Assembly (NCBI RefSeq): GCF_011074795.1
Contig: NZ_JAAMPF010000027.1
Coordinates: forward strand, 1 to 64,000
Length of the DNA: 64,000 nucleotides
DNA from: Marinobacter salicampi
GTDB taxonomy: Bacteria > Pseudomonadota > Gammaproteobacteria > Pseudomonadales > Oleiphilaceae
Direction of reading: 5' to 3'
This document shows, piece after piece, positions 10,622 to 20,632 of this stretch. The notes under the pieces are model-generated. The model saw only the letters and a list, made by a program, of their open reading frames with translations. It had not been told where the DNA came from and did not search any database. Both the position numbers and the translations under genes were made by a program. Each line of letters begins with the position of its first letter. Position 1 is the stretch's first letter.

Positions 10622-10802
10622 GACCCTTCCCGCAGTCGCCGACAAAACGCTAGACTACCGTCGCTGGGAGCCGGGGCCAACGAAAAAAAGTCCGGGCACC
10701 CATCAATGTACCAGCCTCTCCCTGGGGAGAGTTGCCGACTTGTAGCGGTCTTTACCCCTTATCCGGCCGCTAGGACCTGACCAACATTAGAAGGTATTTT
10801 CT

Positions 10803-13304
10803 ATGGCCGCATTCATTCAGAGACTGTTCAGGGGCCGCAAGACCGCCAAACCCTCCTCGCCCGCCAAAGCACCCGTCAAAGCGCCTGACGTTCAGGCACA
10901 GGCACAGGCACAGGCACAGGATATGGTCGCGGAACAGCGCAAGTTGCTGCAGGGCTATCCCACAACACAGCAGCTGGAAACCCTTGCCCTCGAGGGTAAG
11001 GCGGCCGACATCCGGCTGACTGCAGCCGAAAGCCTAAATGATCGTGAGGCGTTGCAGCGACTTCAAAAGGCTGCCCGGGGCCGGGACAAGAACGTCTACC
11101 AGGTCGTGCGTCAGAAGCTCCAGCAGATCCGGGACATTGAGTCGGAGCAGCAGCGCCTGGCCCAGATGGCGGAAGACATCGTGCATCAGGCCGAGGAGCA
11201 TGCCCGGACTGAAAACACGCGACTCTACGAGGCCCGGCTGGAAAACCTTCTCAAACACTGGAAAGACGCGGAAAGCCTCGCCACACCTGAGCAGGCCGCT
11301 AAATTTTTACGGGCTGTGCACCAATCCAGGGAGCGCATCAACGCCCAGCGCTATGAGCAGGAGCAGGAGCAGATCCACGCCAATAAAGCGGTGGAACGGA
11401 ACAATACCCTCGAACTCATGAAAGCAACAATCGAAGAACTGAAAGCTCAGCCTGAAGATCATCTGGCCTCACTTGCGGCTCTTGACGCCATGCAAAAAAC
11501 CCAGGAAAACCGTTGGCTGGAGGCAACCCGTGAAACCCAGGTGGAGAAAGCCGAACAACGGGCCTATGAAGCTCTAATGCATGCCCTGCGGGGGTATATC
11601 TCGGCCGTCCAACGGTTCAGCCAGCATACCAGCCGAATTGACGAATTACTGGGCGAGGCCTCGACGGGTGCCCCACCGGAGGACTGGCACGCCCAGGCCC
11701 AGACCATTCTGGAAGAGTTGGCCTGGCCGGACGGCTTTACCCGCCCTACCACACTGACCAGATTGAGCATGGCAATCGCTGAAGCCAGGCCCACGCCGGC
11801 ACCGAAGGCCGAGCAACAGACCTCCCAGGTTGCCGAACTTGAAACCATGCTGGAAAAACTGGAGGCAGCGCTGGAAGCACGCCAACTCAAGCCTTCCAGG
11901 CAACTGTTCAAGCAGGCTCAGAGTTTGCACCGCAGCCTGGATGCGCGCCATGGTCGCCCGCTCCAGGCCCGCCTTCAACTGTTGTCAGGCCAGCTCCATG
12001 AACTTCAGGATTGGCAGGGGTTTGCGACTCAGCCCAAACAGATCGAGCTTTGCGAACACATGGAGCACCTCGCTGATCAGCCTCTTGAGCCAGAAATCAA
12101 GGCAGAGAAAATCAAGGAGCTGCAAAATGAGTGGCGCGAGCTCGGAGGCTCGTCGGACCGGACCCTATGGCAGCGGTTCAAAGCAGCCTCAGACCGAGCC
12201 TACGAACCCTGCAAGGAGTATTTTTCCGCTAAATCCGGACTCAAGAAGAACAATCTGGCCACCCGTGAGACCATCTGTGACGAACTGGAACTCTTCGTCC
12301 GTGACACAGACTGGAACCAGGCTGACTGGAAGGCCGTTGAACAGATTCATCGGGTAGCACGGGACGAGTGGAAGTCTGCCTGGCCCGTGGATTTTCGGGA
12401 CAATCGCCCGCTCCAGAAACGCTTTGACGACCTACTGGGCCGGGTTGAGGAACCGCTGAATCGGGAGCGGGATAAAAATGAAGCCCTGAAGCAGGATATA
12501 GTTGAGCGCGCCCAGGCACTGGTAAACCATGATCCTCTGCCTGAAGCCATGAACCAGGCCAAGTCCCTGCAAACCGAATGGAAAGCCATCGGAATCACCA
12601 GGCACCGACAGGACCGCAAGTTGTGGCAGACCTTCCGTGCCGCCTGTGATCAGGTCTTTGCCCGCCGTGCTCAGGAAAAGGAAGAGCAGCAATCCCAGAC
12701 ACGGGCTGCTGAGGAACACCTCGGTCAACTTCTGGAGCACTCTGCAGGCCTGGCGCTGACAGAAAACGATGAGGACCTGCCAGACCTGACTGAGGTCACC
12801 GCAGCTCTCGCCGGTCTGAAAGATGCCCAATCACAGCCCTCCTCTGCCGCCATGACCAGCAGTTTACGCGGCGAAACCGAACGTCTGTCCGGTGTGCGTG
12901 ACAGTCTTATCCTGCGCCAACAGGCCGGCCAGTGGCAGGCGCTGATATGGCAGCGGGCGGAGCCAGCTGATGAAGCCCCGGATTATCCGGCAGCATGGCA
13001 GGCGATGGCGCAGGGCTATGCCGGCACACCGGCTCGGGACCTGGTGATCCGCGCAGAGATCTTGACCACCGTGCCGTCGCCGGAGGCCGATCAGGCCAGA
13101 CGCATGGAGATTCAGGTTAGACGTCTTGCAGAGGGAATGAGCGGCAGCGGGGCTGGTGGCACCGTAGCAAAACAGATGGAGAACCTGGTTGCGGCATGGT
13201 GTATAGCAACCCCTGACAACGAAATAACAGAAGAGCTGACAAAAAGGCTCAGCTCGGCCGTTGACGCTGCCCTGGCTCGTCCAGCTCTGCCACAGCCTGG
13301 CTGA
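10803..13304 (+). CDS. DUF349 domain protein
   Basis: An 833-residue, highly charged helical protein with several DUF349 modules. These are recognisable from repeated EW(R/K)xxG...LWQxFxxAxD blocks, for example EWRELGGSSDRTLWQRFKAA near residue 440 and EWKAIGITRHRQDRKLWQTF near residue 600. Residues about 35-120 and 300-400 look like coiled coil. Near the N terminus an (AQ)n run is encoded by a CAGGCA hexamer repeat at 10893-10920. No signal peptide is seen, so it is likely cytoplasmic. The family's function is not established. It stands as a single-gene unit between recX (divergent) and comFB (convergent). Confidence 0.85.
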   Translation: MAAFIQRLFRGRKTAKPSSPAKAPVKAPDVQAQAQAQAQDMVAEQRKLLQGYPTTQQLETLALEGKAADIRLTAAESLNDREALQRLQKAARGRDKNVYQVVRQKLQQIRDIESEQQRLAQMAEDIVHQAEEHARTENTRLYEARLENLLKHWKDAESLATPEQAAKFLRAVHQSRERINAQRYEQEQEQIHANKAVERNNTLELMKATIEELKAQPEDHLASLAALDAMQKTQENRWLEATRETQVEKAEQRAYEALMHALRGYISAVQRFSQHTSRIDELLGEASTGAPPEDWHAQAQTILEELAWPDGFTRPTTLTRLSMAIAEARPTPAPKAEQQTSQVAELETMLEKLEAALEARQLKPSRQLFKQAQSLHRSLDARHGRPLQARLQLLSGQLHELQDWQGFATQPKQIELCEHMEHLADQPLEPEIKAEKIKELQNEWRELGGSSDRTLWQRFKAASDRAYEPCKEYFSAKSGLKKNNLATRETICDELELFVRDTDWNQADWKAVEQIHRVARDEWKSAWPVDFRDNRPLQKRFDDLLGRVEEPLNRERDKNEALKQDIVERAQALVNHDPLPEAMNQAKSLQTEWKAIGITRHRQDRKLWQTFRAACDQVFARRAQEKEEQQSQTRAAEEHLGQLLEHSAGLALTENDEDLPDLTEVTAALAGLKDAQSQPSSAAMTSSLRGETERLSGVRDSLILRQQAGQWQALIWQRAEPADEAPDYPAAWQAMAQGYAGTPARDLVIRAEILTTVPSPEADQARRMEIQVRRLAEGMSGSGAGGTVAKQMENLVAAWCIATPDNEITEELTKRLSSAVDAALARPALPQPG
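10893..10920 (+). repeat. In-frame CAGGCA hexamer repeat in the DUF349 gene
   Basis: About four and a half tandem copies of CAGGCA encode the alternating Ala-Gln run near residue 35. Because the unit is six bases, slippage would change protein length without a frameshift. Confidence 0.8.
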
Positions 13305-13321
13305 GCAGAGCGGCGGGATTC

Positions 13322-13342
13322 TGGGGCCTGAAACGGGCCCCA
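13322..13342. terminator. Hairpin between DUF349 gene and comFB
   Basis: TGGGGCC and GGCCCCA pair around a short loop in the 50-base space between two convergent genes. No T-run follows on either strand, so it is only a possible terminator. Confidence 0.35.
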
Positions 13343-13354
13343 TGCTAAATACCG

Positions 13355-13618
13355 CTAGTCTCGCTGGTGGGTTTTAACAAACACCCGCGCCTCTGCAACG
13401 GCTACGGCAACCCGCTCCCGCATCTCCTGCAATTCGGGATCAGCCAGGTAGAACATCATGTCGATGGTATGGCGGAAATAGCGTGGTGGCAGGCGGTTCA
13501 GGGCGACACACATAATATCGGACAGAGTATCCTGAGAATCGTTATCCTCCCGCGTTTCCTCGACCGCATCTGCAACCAGACGCTCGTAGAAGTTATCAAT
13601 GGTGTCCAGCAGCGACAT
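13355..13618 (-). CDS. ComFB family (late competence development) protein
   Basis: An 87-residue protein of the ComFB family, with the core pattern DIMCVALNRLPPRYFRHTIDMMFYL. ATG 13618 has GAGGAT six bases upstream. The frame is open to 13708 but the extra residues are not family-like. ComFB was named from a competence operon in Bacillus. In Gram-negatives the family is scattered and related domains have been linked to nucleotide signalling. No competence gene is adjacent here, so the role is open. It is divergent from the thiolase gene and convergent with the DUF349 gene. Confidence 0.85.
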   Translation of the reverse strand: MSLLDTIDNFYERLVADAVEETREDNDSQDTLSDIMCVALNRLPPRYFRHTIDMMFYLADPELQEMRERVAVAVAEARVFVKTHQRD

Positions 13619-13833
13619 ATTACATCCTCGGCTATTAGGTACTTCAGGCTTAACAATAGAGTGGCCCGCCGGTAATGTCATGGTTTGTGGCAGACTCGCA
13701 AGATCCACTGAGCATTTTCGTCACTCCGATTGGCAGCGGTGGTCATTACCCGACCGCAGCTCAACGGCTATGGTTAGCCATCGGGACCCTGTTCTGGACC
13801 CGCCCTCCCCCAATCAATACCAGAGGATCAGTA

Positions 13834-15042
13834 ATGACCACCGAGGCGTACATCTTCGACGCAGTTCGCACCCCAAGAGGACGCGGCAAAAAAGACGGCT
13901 CCCTCCACAGCGTCAAGCCGATAACTCTCCTTACTACTGTTCTGAAGGCGCTTCAGGAACGGAACACACTGGACACGTCACAGGTTGATGACATTGTCAT
14001 GGGCTGCGTCACCGCGGTGGGTGATCAGGGGGCTGACATTGCAAAAACTGCGGCCTTGGCGGCAGATTGGGATGAGGTCGTGGCAGGGGTCACCCTCAAC
14101 CGTTTTTGCGCCTCCGGGCTCGAGGCCGTCAATCTTGCCGCCATGAAGGTTCGGTCCGGCTGGGAAGACATGGTCGTCGCCGGCGGCGTCGAGGCCATGT
14201 CCCGGGTGCCCATGGGTTCCGACGGCGGGGCCTGGGCCACGGACCCGGCGACCAATCTGCATACCGGATTCATGCCCCAGGGTATTGGCGCAGATCTTAT
14301 CGCCACCCTGGAGGGATTCAGCCGGGCTGATGTGGACGCGTTTGCGGTCCGCAGTCAGCAAAAAGCTGCGAACGCCTGGGAAAAAGGCTACTTCAAACAC
14401 TCTATTATTCCTGTTACCGATCAGAACGGCGTCATGATCCTTGCGCAAGACGAACATGTCAGGGGTAACACCACCGTTGAGTCCCTGGGCCAGCTCAAAC
14501 CATCGTTCCAGATGATGGGCGAAATGGGCTTTGATGGCGTGGCGCGGGAAAAGTACCACCATGTGGAGCGCATCAATCATGTTCACCACGCCGGCAACTC
14601 GTCCGGCATTGTGGATGGCGCCACGGCCATGCTGATCGGCAGCGAAGCCAAGGGCAAGGAGCTCGGCCTGAAGCCGCGGGCTCGCATACTCGCGACCGCT
14701 GTGACCAGTACCGACCCGACCATCATGCTCACGGGCCCGGCGCCGGCAGCTCGCAAGGCCCTTGCGAAAGCTGGCTTGACCGCCGACCAGATTGATCTGT
14801 TCGAGGTCAACGAAGCATTTGCATCGGTGGTTATGCGTTTTCAGCGTGAGCTATCGGTGCCCGACGAGAAAGTGAATGTAAATGGCGGCGCCATCGCCAT
14901 GGGCCATCCTCTGGGCGCAACCGGTGCCATGATCCTGGGTACCCTCCTGGATGAACTGGAGCGGCGTGAACTGCGATACGGTCTGGCCACCTTGTGCGTG
15001 GGCGGCGGCATGGGCATCGCCACCATCATCGAACGCTGTTAA
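13834..15042 (+). CDS. Acetyl-CoA C-acyltransferase (thiolase), beta-oxidation type
   Basis: A 402-residue thiolase. The active-site residues are all present: nucleophile C92 ([11 protein letters not shown]), H358 ([10 protein letters not shown]) and C388 (TLCVGGGMG). ATG 13834 follows an AGAGGA ribosome site; the open frame upstream to 13675 is non-homologous. It catalyses the last step of beta-oxidation (3-ketoacyl-CoA + CoA to acyl-CoA + acetyl-CoA) or its reverse. It sits 43 bases before a multifunctional enoyl-CoA hydratase/3-hydroxyacyl-CoA dehydrogenase gene, so the two form a FadI/FadJ-like pair. Chain-length preference cannot be read. Confidence 0.92.
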   Translation: MTTEAYIFDAVRTPRGRGKKDGSLHSVKPITLLTTVLKALQERNTLDTSQVDDIVMGCVTAVGDQGADIAKTAALAADWDEVVAGVTLNRFCASGLEAVNLAAMKVRSGWEDMVVAGGVEAMSRVPMGSDGGAWATDPATNLHTGFMPQGIGADLIATLEGFSRADVDAFAVRSQQKAANAWEKGYFKHSIIPVTDQNGVMILAQDEHVRGNTTVESLGQLKPSFQMMGEMGFDGVAREKYHHVERINHVHHAGNSSGIVDGATAMLIGSEAKGKELGLKPRARILATAVTSTDPTIMLTGPAPAARKALAKAGLTADQIDLFEVNEAFASVVMRFQRELSVPDEKVNVNGGAIAMGHPLGATGAMILGTLLDELERRELRYGLATLCVGGGMGIATIIERC

Positions 15043-15085
15043 GTCCGCGATTCCGTTCCCATAATTGCCAGAGGAGACTCCCTAC

Positions 15086-17236
15086 ATGAGTGCCATCAAG
15101 TATCAGATCGACGCGGACAACATCCTGACCCTGACCATCGACATGCCAGGCCAGTCCGCCAATACCATGAATGCCGAATTCCGGGCCGGCCTGTCTGAGG
15201 TGGTCACCAAGCTCAAGGGTGACCTGGACTCCATACGCGGCATCATCATTGCCTCCGCCAAGAAAACCTTCTTTGCCGGCGGTGACCTGAATGAGCTTTA
15301 CAAGGTCACCCGCGACGACGCCGAGATGTTCGAGCGCATGGTTACCGGTCTTAAGGCTGACATGCGCGCCATTGAAACCTGTGGAAAACCGGTAGTGGCG
15401 GCTATCAACGGCTCCGCCCTTGGCGGAGGCCTGGAAATCTGCCTGGCCAGCCATTACAGGGTTGCATTGGACGATGACAGCATTCAGCTGGGCCTGCCTG
15501 AAGTTACCCTGGGCCTGCTGCCTGGCGGTGGCGGAACCCAGCGCCTGCCCCGGATGATCGGCCTTGAAGCCGCCTTCCCTTTTCTGATGGAAGGCAAGAA
15601 AGTGAATCCGAAAGCGGCACTGAAGGCCGGCATCGTAAATGAACTCGCCGATTCAATCGACGAGATGATGGCCAAGGCGAAAGCCTACATCGAAGCCAAC
15701 CCCAGCTCGCAACAGCCCTGGGACAAGAAAGGCTTCAAGTTCCCCGGCGGCGCCCCTCACCATCCGGCCATGGCACAGAAGCTGGCCATAGCGCCTGCCA
15801 TGCTCAAGCAGAAAACCAAGGGCTGCTATCCCGCACCGGAAAGGATCCTGTCCGCGGCCGTTGAAGGCGCCCAGGTGGACTACGACAACGGCGACCGGAT
15901 TGAAACTCGCTACTTTACGGAGCTGGTCATCGGTCAGGTGGCAAAGAACATGACCGGCACCTTCTGGTTCCAACTCAATGCCATCAAGGCCGGGGAAAGC
16001 CGTCCCGAGGGTGTTGAAAAAGCCCGGTTCAGCAAAGTGGGCATCCTGGGTGCCGGCATGATGGGCGCCGGTATTGCGTACTCGACCGCGACCCGGGGTG
16101 TGGATGTGGTGCTCAAGGACGTGTCCCAGGAAAACGCCGACAAGGGTAAAGCCTACTCGGAAAGTCTGCTCTCAAAGAAGGTCAGCCGCGGGCGCTTGTC
16201 TGAGGCCGAGCGTGACAAGACTCTGGCGCGCATTCACGCCACAGCCAAAGTAGACGACTTGGCTGAGTGCGACCTGATTATAGAGGCGGTATTTGAGGAC
16301 AGCGGCCTGAAAGCCAAGGTCACCGGCGAATCGGAACCCAAACTGTCAGAAAACGGCATCTTCGCCTCGAACACTTCAACCATCCCCATCACTCAGCTGG
16401 CGGAGGCCTCCGCACGGCCAGAGAATTTCATAGGCCTGCACTTTTTCTCACCGGTAGACAAAATGCAGCTGGTAGAGATCATCGTAGGCCAGAAAACCTC
16501 TGATGAGACTCTGGCACGGGCGTTCGACTATGTTCAGCAGATTGGCAAGATCCCAATCGTGGTAAATGACAGCCGGGGCTTCTTCACATCCAGGGTCTTT
16601 GGCACTTTTGTCAATGAAGGCATCGCCATGCTTGGTGAAGGCATACATCCCTCAAGCATTGAAAATGCCGGCCTGCTCAGTGGGATGCCTGTAGGTCCTC
16701 TGGCGATTTGTGATGAGGTCAGCCTGACTCTGATTCAGCACATCCGGGACCAGAGCCGCAGAGACCTGGAGGCAGCGGGAGAAAGTTATAGTGCCCATCC
16801 TGCGGAAGCTGTGGTAGACAGACTGGTCAACGAACACGACCGCAAAGGCAAGGCGGCTGGTGCGGGCTTTTACGATTACCCCGCTGCCGGCAAGAAAGCT
16901 CTGTGGCCGGAACTGGAAACCATTTTCGTGAATCAGGACACGGCCGCCCAGGTCAAGCTTCAGGAGCTGAAAGACCGGATTCTGTTCATTCAGGCCATAG
17001 AAACCGTGCGCTGTCTGGAAGAGGGAGTCCTGCGCACGGTGGAAGATGCCAACATCGGCAGTATTTTTGGAATCGGCTTCGCCCCCTGGACGGGTGGCGC
17101 GATCCAGTTCATTAACCAGTATGGGGTTCGGGAGTTTGTGTCGCGTGCTCAAGAGCTGGCATCAGCTTATGGAGAACGATTCGCGCCGCCTCGACTGCTG
17201 CTTGACAAAGCAGAGACCAATTCCATTTTCGCATAG
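15086..17236 (+). CDS. Bifunctional enoyl-CoA hydratase / 3-hydroxyacyl-CoA dehydrogenase (FadJ type)
   Basis: A 716-residue multifunctional beta-oxidation enzyme (FadJ about 714). The N-terminal crotonase domain, residues about 1-190, has the oxyanion loops (KTFFAGGDLNEL, NGSALGGGLEICLA, GLLPGGGGTQRL). The NAD-binding domain starts near residue 310 with GILGAGMMGAGIAYS. The catalytic His is in FIGLHFFSPVDKMQ. C-terminal 3HCDH domains follow. ATG 15086 has GAGGAG upstream; TTG/ATG starts further upstream are not needed. It probably forms a complex with the thiolase encoded just upstream. No LiuR-like box is seen in front of the pair. Confidence 0.92.
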   Translation: MSAIKYQIDADNILTLTIDMPGQSANTMNAEFRAGLSEVVTKLKGDLDSIRGIIIASAKKTFFAGGDLNELYKVTRDDAEMFERMVTGLKADMRAIETCGKPVVAAINGSALGGGLEICLASHYRVALDDDSIQLGLPEVTLGLLPGGGGTQRLPRMIGLEAAFPFLMEGKKVNPKAALKAGIVNELADSIDEMMAKAKAYIEANPSSQQPWDKKGFKFPGGAPHHPAMAQKLAIAPAMLKQKTKGCYPAPERILSAAVEGAQVDYDNGDRIETRYFTELVIGQVAKNMTGTFWFQLNAIKAGESRPEGVEKARFSKVGILGAGMMGAGIAYSTATRGVDVVLKDVSQENADKGKAYSESLLSKKVSRGRLSEAERDKTLARIHATAKVDDLAECDLIIEAVFEDSGLKAKVTGESEPKLSENGIFASNTSTIPITQLAEASARPENFIGLHFFSPVDKMQLVEIIVGQKTSDETLARAFDYVQQIGKIPIVVNDSRGFFTSRVFGTFVNEGIAMLGEGIHPSSIENAGLLSGMPVGPLAICDEVSLTLIQHIRDQSRRDLEAAGESYSAHPAEAVVDRLVNEHDRKGKAAGAGFYDYPAAGKKALWPELETIFVNQDTAAQVKLQELKDRILFIQAIETVRCLEEGVLRTVEDANIGSIFGIGFAPWTGGAIQFINQYGVREFVSRAQELASAYGERFAPPRLLLDKAETNSIFA

Positions 17237-17540
17237 GTCAAAACATGGTAGCCATGGCGGCGACAGTACCGCCATGGCTTCGCATTTCCAATAGAATCTT
17301 TACTTTTTTTACCCATCCAGGCCAGTGCACTTCAACCACCCAGGCATACTTTCAACCATTTAATGCCTCCTGAGCCTGACATGCCTCAACATCGTCCGCA
17401 TTTATGGACACATTGTCACACAGGGACACTCAGACCCTATGGCAACCGCTCATGGCCTTGCCTACAATGAGGTTTAGGTCAATCCGCCCGGCCGGCTCAG
17501 GCGTATTCAGGACCAATCACTCGCAATCGGGTAAGTATCT
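17237..17540. other. Intergenic region before prc, with a hairpin after the FadJ-type gene
   Basis: Three hundred bases without a gene. AGCCATGGCGG and CCGCCATGGCT (17250-17279) form a perfect 11-bp stem 13 bases past the upstream stop. The T-rich stretch only begins some 20 bases later, so it is a weak terminator candidate. The rest should contain the prc promoter, which I could not place. Confidence 0.45.
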
Positions 17541-19712
17541 ATGACAATCACCGCACGAATTCTCTCTCAAGGCGCCGCATGGCTGGTCGCCAGGCGCTAT
17601 CAACTCGCCGGTCGTGCGCTGGCACTCAGCCTGATAATGGCACCTGCTGCCCTGTTCGCTGCGGGCGAGAATGACGACAAGTTCGAGCCGGTGTCGCCGA
17701 CGGTAGAGCAGGCCCGCGCAAACATCCTTATCTCCCGTCAGCTCCAGTTCACCCATTTCCGTGATCAGAAGATCAATGATGAACTATCGGAAAAGGTTTT
17801 TGATGCTTACCTGGATTACCTCGATGGCCAGAAGATCTACCTGACACAGGCAGATATCCAGGGTTTCAACAGTATCCGCAACGGTCTGGATTCAGCTTTG
17901 AAGACGGGTCGCCTTGAGCCCGGCTTCGACATCTACAACGTAGTCCAGCAGCGAATCCTGCAGCGCTTGGATTTCGCCATCGGCGTATTGAATGAAGGTG
18001 TCGACAAACTTGAGTTCAGCTCTGAAGAAAGCCTCGTACTCGACCGCTCCGAAGGCGATTGGGAACCCAACACTGAGGCGCTGAACGAGCTTTGGGTCAA
18101 GCGCATCAAGAACGCCGTGCTGGGCCAGCGCCTGAACGGGAAAACAGACGAAGAGATCAAGGAAGTCCTGATGCGCCGGTATGAAGGCCAGCGCAAGCGT
18201 GTTGCCCAGATGCGCAGTGAGGATGCCTTCCAGGCCTACATGAATGCCTTTGCCGGCATGTGGGACCCGCATACTTCCTACTTCTCGCCCCGTACCTCCG
18301 AGAACTTCAACATCAACATGAGCCTGTCCCTTGAGGGCATCGGAGCAGTGTTGCAGTCTGATAATGAATACACGAAAGTGGTCCGCCTGGTGCCCGGTGG
18401 CCCGGCCTCGAAACAGGGCCAGCTCAAGCCTGCAGACCGCATCGTGTCGGTAACCCAGGAAGGTGGAGAAACGCCGGTCAACGTGATTGGCTGGCGTCTT
18501 GACGAAGTGGTCGACCTGATCCGCGGCCCGCGTGAGTCCACGGTTTATCTGGAAGTTATTCCGGCCAATGCCAGCGATGAAACCATGACCAGGACGATCG
18601 CTATCCAGCGGGATAAGGTAAAACTTGAAGAGCAAAGTGCCAGCAGTGACGTAATCGACCTGGAACGTGACGACAGCCAGTACAAGGTCGGCGTGATCAA
18701 CATCCCCACGTTTTATGCTGATTTCAAGGCAATGCAGGAAGGCGATCCCAACTATAAAAGCACCACTCGCGATGTACGACGCCTGATAGAGGATCTGAAA
18801 GAAGATGGTGTTGACGGCATGGTGATTGATCTTCGTAACAATGGCGGCGGCGCCTTGCATGAAGCCAATGACATGGTCGGCCTGTTCATTGACGAGGGCC
18901 CTACGGTACAGATCCGCAACTCGGATAACGAGGTGCAGGTACTGACTGACCAGGACCCTACGGTCGTTTACGACGGACCACTTGTGGTTCTGGTAAACCG
19001 GATGAGCGCCTCAGCCTCGGAGATTTTTGCCGGCGCTATCCAGGATTATGGTCGCGGACTTGTGGTTGGCTCCCAGACTTTCGGGAAAGGCACTGTTCAG
19101 GCGGTCCGTCCCCTAAATCACGGTCAGCTCAAGATCACCCAGTCCAAGTTCTACCGGGTTTCCGGTGGCTCTACCCAACATAGGGGCGTAATTCCGGACA
19201 TCGAGATTCCGACCCGAATCGATAAAACCCGAATTGGTGAAGATGCGCTTAAGCGTGCCCTTCCCTGGGACCAGATCGAAGCCGTGCCCCACAATCGGTA
19301 TTTTGATTTCAGCGGCATTATCGATGAGCTGCGGGAAAACCACGACACCCGCTTCTCCAAGAGTCCCGAGTTCCGGCTGCTGCAGGAAGAAATTGATTTG
19401 CTGGAAGAGCAGCGCACGATCAACTCAGTCAGCCTCAATGAAGACGAGCGTCGAACCTATCAGACCACCATGGAGAATCGCCAGCTTGCCATAGCCAATG
19501 CCCGTCGGAAAATCCGTGATGAAGAGCCGTTCGAAACCCTCGATGAGCTCGAGAACTGGCAGGATACCCAGAATTCATCGCCCGACAATGAGGATGACCG
19601 CCTGGACTTCGTGGTCCGCGAAGGGGGTCATATAATGGCTGACATGCTCGATCTGGATCGATCAATGGCCTCCATTATCCAGACCGACAAGATCACTGCC
19701 CAGGCGCCATAA
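17541..19712 (+). CDS. prc: Tail-specific periplasmic protease Prc
   Basis: A 723-residue C-terminal processing protease of the S41 family that degrades or trims periplasmic and outer-membrane-associated proteins from their C termini. A signal-anchor-like segment lies near residues 20-35 (LALSLIMAPAALFAAG). A PDZ domain spans about 240-330 (GIGAVLQSDNEYTKVVRLVPGGPA). The serine/lysine dyad is S491 (RMSASASEIFAGA) and K516 (QTFGKGTVQ), 25 residues apart as in E. coli Prc. A DUF3340-type C-terminal region follows. It stands alone on the plus strand; the HTH gene follows 73 bases later. Confidence 0.93.
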   Translation: MTITARILSQGAAWLVARRYQLAGRALALSLIMAPAALFAAGENDDKFEPVSPTVEQARANILISRQLQFTHFRDQKINDELSEKVFDAYLDYLDGQKIYLTQADIQGFNSIRNGLDSALKTGRLEPGFDIYNVVQQRILQRLDFAIGVLNEGVDKLEFSSEESLVLDRSEGDWEPNTEALNELWVKRIKNAVLGQRLNGKTDEEIKEVLMRRYEGQRKRVAQMRSEDAFQAYMNAFAGMWDPHTSYFSPRTSENFNINMSLSLEGIGAVLQSDNEYTKVVRLVPGGPASKQGQLKPADRIVSVTQEGGETPVNVIGWRLDEVVDLIRGPRESTVYLEVIPANASDETMTRTIAIQRDKVKLEEQSASSDVIDLERDDSQYKVGVINIPTFYADFKAMQEGDPNYKSTTRDVRRLIEDLKEDGVDGMVIDLRNNGGGALHEANDMVGLFIDEGPTVQIRNSDNEVQVLTDQDPTVVYDGPLVVLVNRMSASASEIFAGAIQDYGRGLVVGSQTFGKGTVQAVRPLNHGQLKITQSKFYRVSGGSTQHRGVIPDIEIPTRIDKTRIGEDALKRALPWDQIEAVPHNRYFDFSGIIDELRENHDTRFSKSPEFRLLQEEIDLLEEQRTINSVSLNEDERRTYQTTMENRQLAIANARRKIRDEEPFETLDELENWQDTQNSSPDNEDDRLDFVVREGGHIMADMLDLDRSMASIIQTDKITAQAP

Positions 19713-19785
19713 CGGCGGCGTACGCGCCGGAGTTCCGGGCGATCAAGAACAGACACGGAGCGGCCCTGGCAGAGCAGGAGCAGAC

Positions 19786-20589
19786 ATGGCAAAGGACGAC
19801 AAGAAAAGGCGGGCAAAAGCGCTGGAAAGCCTGATGATGGACGCCATGCACGCCATGACGTCGATGGAACAGGTGGAAAAGCTTGGCCTTACGGAAAACC
19901 AGTCCGCATCAGCCAAAACCGGCACGTCGCGAAAGAAGCCGGATAATGAAGCAGCAGCCGATCTGTTGCAGGAAGAGACCCGGGAAGATGGCACCCTCGT
20001 TAATCGGATTTCCGACCTGACTGGATCGGCACTGCGTTTTGCCGCACGTTCCACGGACACCTCGTTGCGGGTGGGCCGGGCTCTGATGAAGTCCCAGGAT
20101 CAGCTCAAGTTCATGCTGGCAACCGGGCAGTCTTTGCGGGACATACGTGAAGTTGCCGGCCTGACCCTTTCAGAAATGAGCGAGGCCCTGAACCTCCGGG
20201 ACAAGAGTCTGCTGGAAGCCATGGAGAATGGTACTTCGACCCTGTCATTTGAGCTGATCCTGCGCCTAGCTGCCCTGGTCGCCCGTAACGATCCTATACC
20301 CTTCATTCTGAAGTACACCCGCACCTACAACCCGGAAGCCTGGCAGGTCCTCAACGACTGGGGAGTGGGCAAGCTGCCTCTGCAATTTGAGAGAGAGCGG
20401 CAGTTCATTAACATTTTCCGGGGTGAAGATGATGCCCGGACCCTGTCGGATGAAGGGTTCGAGCGGGTCTTGGCCTTCACTCGCCAGAGTTTCGAGATGT
20501 CCATGCACTTCGTGGCTGAACAGGAGCAGGCGGTGGCTCAGGCAAAGGCCAAATACGAAGACGCCAAGGATGATGAGTCCACAGAATGA
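19786..20589 (+). CDS. XRE-like helix-turn-helix protein of unknown function
   Basis: A 267-residue protein. Residues about 110-165 look like a Cro/XRE-type helix-turn-helix (LRDIREVAGLTLSEMSEALN, then a second helix and an ENGTSTLSFELILRLAAL tail). The N-terminal 60 residues are charged and helical with a MDAMHAMTSMEQVEKLG segment. The C terminus is a possible coiled coil (FVAEQEQAVAQAKAKYEDAKDD). A phrase NDPIPFILKYTRTYNPEAW follows the HTH and recurs in marine gammaproteobacterial homologues as I recall them. The ribosome site AGGAG is good. Its target and role are unknown; it may be co-transcribed with prc. Confidence 0.75.
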   Translation: MAKDDKKRRAKALESLMMDAMHAMTSMEQVEKLGLTENQSASAKTGTSRKKPDNEAAADLLQEETREDGTLVNRISDLTGSALRFAARSTDTSLRVGRALMKSQDQLKFMLATGQSLRDIREVAGLTLSEMSEALNLRDKSLLEAMENGTSTLSFELILRLAALVARNDPIPFILKYTRTYNPEAWQVLNDWGVGKLPLQFERERQFINIFRGEDDARTLSDEGFERVLAFTRQSFEMSMHFVAEQEQAVAQAKAKYEDAKDDESTE

Positions 20590-20632
20590 ACCCTTCCGGG
20601 CCTCAATAGCCTGAGCGTCTGAGCTCGCCGGC

